From Planococcus sp. (in: firmicutes) (GTDB lineage: Bacteria; Bacillota; Bacilli; Bacillales_A; Planococcaceae): a DNA stretch of 6,056 bases. The stretch spans positions 1-6,056 of the forward strand of contig JASKZU010000215.1 of NCBI GenBank assembly GCA_030147455.1, written 5' to 3'. The notes under the pieces were generated by a model, which was given only the letters and a program-made list of their open reading frames with translations, made no database searches and was not told where the DNA came from. Positions 4,384-6,056 of this stretch are shown here, piece after piece (the stretch's first letter is position 1; each line of letters begins with the position of its first letter). A program made the translations under genes and the position numbers.

Positions 4384-5460
4384 TCACTCGCCTATAAAAT
4401 ACAGGTCTCTATAGTCGAGCATTAAATCAACAGCAGCGCCTATATTCAGCTCCTCGGTTTGCCCGCTGGACAGTGACGTTTCCAGAAGTCGCCCGCCGAC
4501 CCGTATTTTCACCGTGAAGAACCCTTGAGTTAATTTTATCTGTTCAACTTTGCCGTGCAAAACGGCAACTCCAGAATCAGGCGCTCCTGCGGCAGGAACC
4601 GGCTGCAGGATTTCCGGGCGAATGACAGCGAAACAATCCTGCTGATCAGCTTGCTCGATTGCCGGGAAGTCCAGATCAGCATCTAGTGAAAAAAAATGCC
4701 CGTCTTTTATTGTGCCGCGAATTATATTTTTCATGCCGAGAAAGGCAGCGACTTTTGCACTTGCCGGGCGTTTGTGCAATTCCATCGCCGTGCCGGTTTG
4801 TAAAAGATGGCCTTCATGCATCACGCCAATACGGTCGGACAATTCAAAAGCCTCTTCGCGGTCATGCGTCACGAACAAAACCGTCATGCGAAATTTTTGT
4901 TGGATGCGAACAAGCAACTCGCGCATATCTTCACGCAGACCAGGATCGAGTGCACTGAACGGTTCATCCATCAACAGCAGCTGGGGCTCTGTCACTAAAG
5001 CCCTGGCAAGTGCCACTCTTTGCTGCTGCCCGCCGCTCAGCTCATGGGGAAACCGGCTGCCGTAGCCTTCAAGATCTACTTGCACAAGCATTTCCCTCGC
5101 TTGGGCCAATCGCTTTTTCTTGCTGATTTTTTGCATCTTTAACCCGAATGCCGTATTGTCTTCAACCGTCATATGCGGAAACAATAACGATTGTTGAAAA
5201 ACCATTGCAAAGCGCCTTGCTTCTGAAGGCACTTGTGTCAAATTACGTGTGCCCATCCATACTTCCCCGCCATCTGCATCGGTTAACCCTGCGACCAGTT
5301 TTAAAAGCGTGGTTTTGCCGCAGCCGGACGGCCCAAGCAGCGAGAAAAACTCCCCCTCATGAATAGTCAAGTCAATAGGTTTCAGCGAAAAGCCAAGAGA
5401 TTGTTTACGGCCGGGCGAGCCGAATTTCCTGCTGATATTTTTAATGTATAAGTTATTCAT
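4384..5460 (-). CDS. ABC importer ATP-binding protein with TOBE domain
   Basis: The 358-residue energy-coupling subunit of a binding-protein-dependent importer of the PotA/FbpC/CysA type. The nucleotide-binding domain has Walker A GPSGCGKTT (43-51), Q-loop VFQQ (87-90), signature LSGGQQQRVA (141-150), Walker B LLLMDEP (161-167), D-loop SALD (169-172) and switch His199 in FVTHD. Residues from about 240 form a C-terminal TOBE-like regulatory domain with the 'FAVIRPEIL' strand typical of it. ATG 5460 has AGGAGG (5471-5466) 5 nt upstream, overlapping the permease stop codon, so the two genes are translationally linked. Polyamine, ferric iron, thiamine, sulfate and molybdate importers all share this plan; the substrate-binding gene is outside the window and the substrate stays open. 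Confidence 0.95.
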   Translation of the reverse strand: MNNLYIKNISRKFGSPGRKQSLGFSLKPIDLTIHEGEFFSLLGPSGCGKTTLLKLVAGLTDADGGEVWMGTRNLTQVPSEARRFAMVFQQSLLFPHMTVEDNTAFGLKMQKISKKKRLAQAREMLVQVDLEGYGSRFPHELSGGQQQRVALARALVTEPQLLLMDEPFSALDPGLREDMRELLVRIQQKFRMTVLFVTHDREEAFELSDRIGVMHEGHLLQTGTAMELHKRPASAKVAAFLGMKNIIRGTIKDGHFFSLDADLDFPAIEQADQQDCFAVIRPEILQPVPAAGAPDSGVAVLHGKVEQIKLTQGFFTVKIRVGGRLLETSLSSGQTEELNIGAAVDLMLDYRDLYFIGE

Positions 5461-5469
5461 ATTCTCCTC

Positions 5470-6056
5470 CTAAGCATCGGCGCGTTGAGCAGATTTCTTA
5501 TTTCGGTAGTATCTCTTCACTGCCGCATCCATTATGAATAAAGCGAAAATAGCCATCCCTGCATAAAGCAATGAATAAGAAGAAGCAATCGCCGGGTCGC
5601 CCCCGCTAATAAACGGAAACAATAAAATCGGCAAGGTAACCACTTGCCCTGCCCCGATGAGGAACGTGATCAAGTACTGGCTCAATGAGATCAGTATGCT
5701 CAAGCTGGCACCAGCGGCAATGCCCGGTAAAATATGCGGCAGCACCACATAATAAAAGCGCGCCACCGGTCCCGCACCTAACAGCCGTGCCTGATGTTCC
5801 CAATCAGCCGACAATGTCCTGTAGCTGATGGTTAACGCGCGCACCACATAAGGCAGTGTCGGCGACAGATGCGCCAGCACAACACCTCCAACCGTTTCCG
5901 TCAACCCGATTTGCAAAAACGTCAAATGAATGCCCATCACCGAAACAAAAGGCGGTATTACGATTGGTGCGAAGATTATGGCCTCAAACAGCCACTTGCC
6001 CTTCAAGTCGTAACGAGCAAATGCATAAGCAGCCGGTACGGCCAGAAAGATGTTGA
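5470..6056 (-). CDS. ABC importer permease, N-terminal part missing
   Basis: The last 194 residues of an integral membrane permease of the BPD_transp_1 (MetI-like) fold, entering from the right edge in frame and ending at TAG 5472-5470. Several hydrophobic segments are seen, with the cytoplasmic EAA loop recognisable as EHQARLLGAG...FYYVVLPHILPGI, the site that docks onto the ATPase. A charged Arg/Lys-rich tail ends the protein. The sequence just inside the edge reads FLAVPAAYAFARYDLKGK, a segment that usually precedes the conserved permease core in PotC/MalG/ThiP-like subunits, so roughly 60-100 residues are missing. A TTG at 6006 is internal and not a start. With the adjacent ATPase it forms an importer; a second permease and the binding protein are expected upstream. 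Confidence 0.93.
   Translation of the reverse strand, partial: NIFLAVPAAYAFARYDLKGKWLFEAIIFAPIVIPPFVSVMGIHLTFLQIGLTETVGGVVLAHLSPTLPYVVRALTISYRTLSADWEHQARLLGAGPVARFYYVVLPHILPGIAAGASLSILISLSQYLITFLIGAGQVVTLPILLFPFISGGDPAIASSYSLLYAGMAIFALFIMDAAVKRYYRNKKSAQRADA

Overview
The window looks like chromosomal DNA of a low-to-moderate GC Gram-positive (Bacillota), most likely a Planococcus-like member of the Bacillales. Evidence: strong AGGAGG-type ribosome binding sites, GTG and TTG starts, a T-box leader, consensus sigma-A promoters, and a gene set (namA/yqjM, a proline reductase, a YqjP-like hydrolase) that also clusters in Bacillus subtilis. The genus is an inference from overall look only.

Layout. 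1-523 (minus): 5' part of a lipoprotein gene with a DUF3221-like body, running off the left edge. 609-1559 (minus): metallo-beta-lactamase-fold hydrolase with a C-terminal winged-helix-like tail. 1597-1668: back-to-back divergent promoters. 1675-1912 (plus): T-box riboswitch with a CCU (proline) specifier and a terminator/antiterminator switch. 1934-2737 (plus): pyrroline-5-carboxylate reductase. 2866-3882 (plus): NADPH dehydrogenase/old yellow enzyme NamA (TTG start). 3888-4248: a compact unannotated-looking locus, described below. 4311-4347: 18-bp palindromic terminator. 4384-5460 and 5470-6056 (both minus): ATPase and partial permease of an ABC importer, whose other genes lie beyond the right edge.

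The most interesting part is 3888-4248. On the minus strand it encodes a 35-residue, single-membrane-segment, KKK-ended peptide resembling BsrG/TxpA holin-like type I toxins. A convergent antisense RNA of about 125 nt with its own sigma-A promoter and terminator covers the toxin stop codon and whole 3' UTR. The toxin promoter carries a perfect palindromic LexA (SOS) box between and over its -35/-10 region. The toxin mRNA can hide its Shine-Dalgarno in an 8-bp hairpin, and its extreme 5' end is complementary (10 + 7 bp) to its own 3' UTR in the very part the antisense RNA covers. Taken together this reads as a DNA-damage-inducible type I toxin-antitoxin module, comparable in logic to E. coli tisB/istR but built from the Bacillus BsrG/SR4 parts list. 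This is a prediction from sequence; no expression or toxicity is shown.

Functional links: proline limitation (uncharged tRNA-Pro) should raise proC transcription through the T-box. No terminator is apparent between namA and the antisense RNA, so namA read-through may add to the antitoxin pool. The ABC genes are a separate translationally linked operon ending at 4311-4347.
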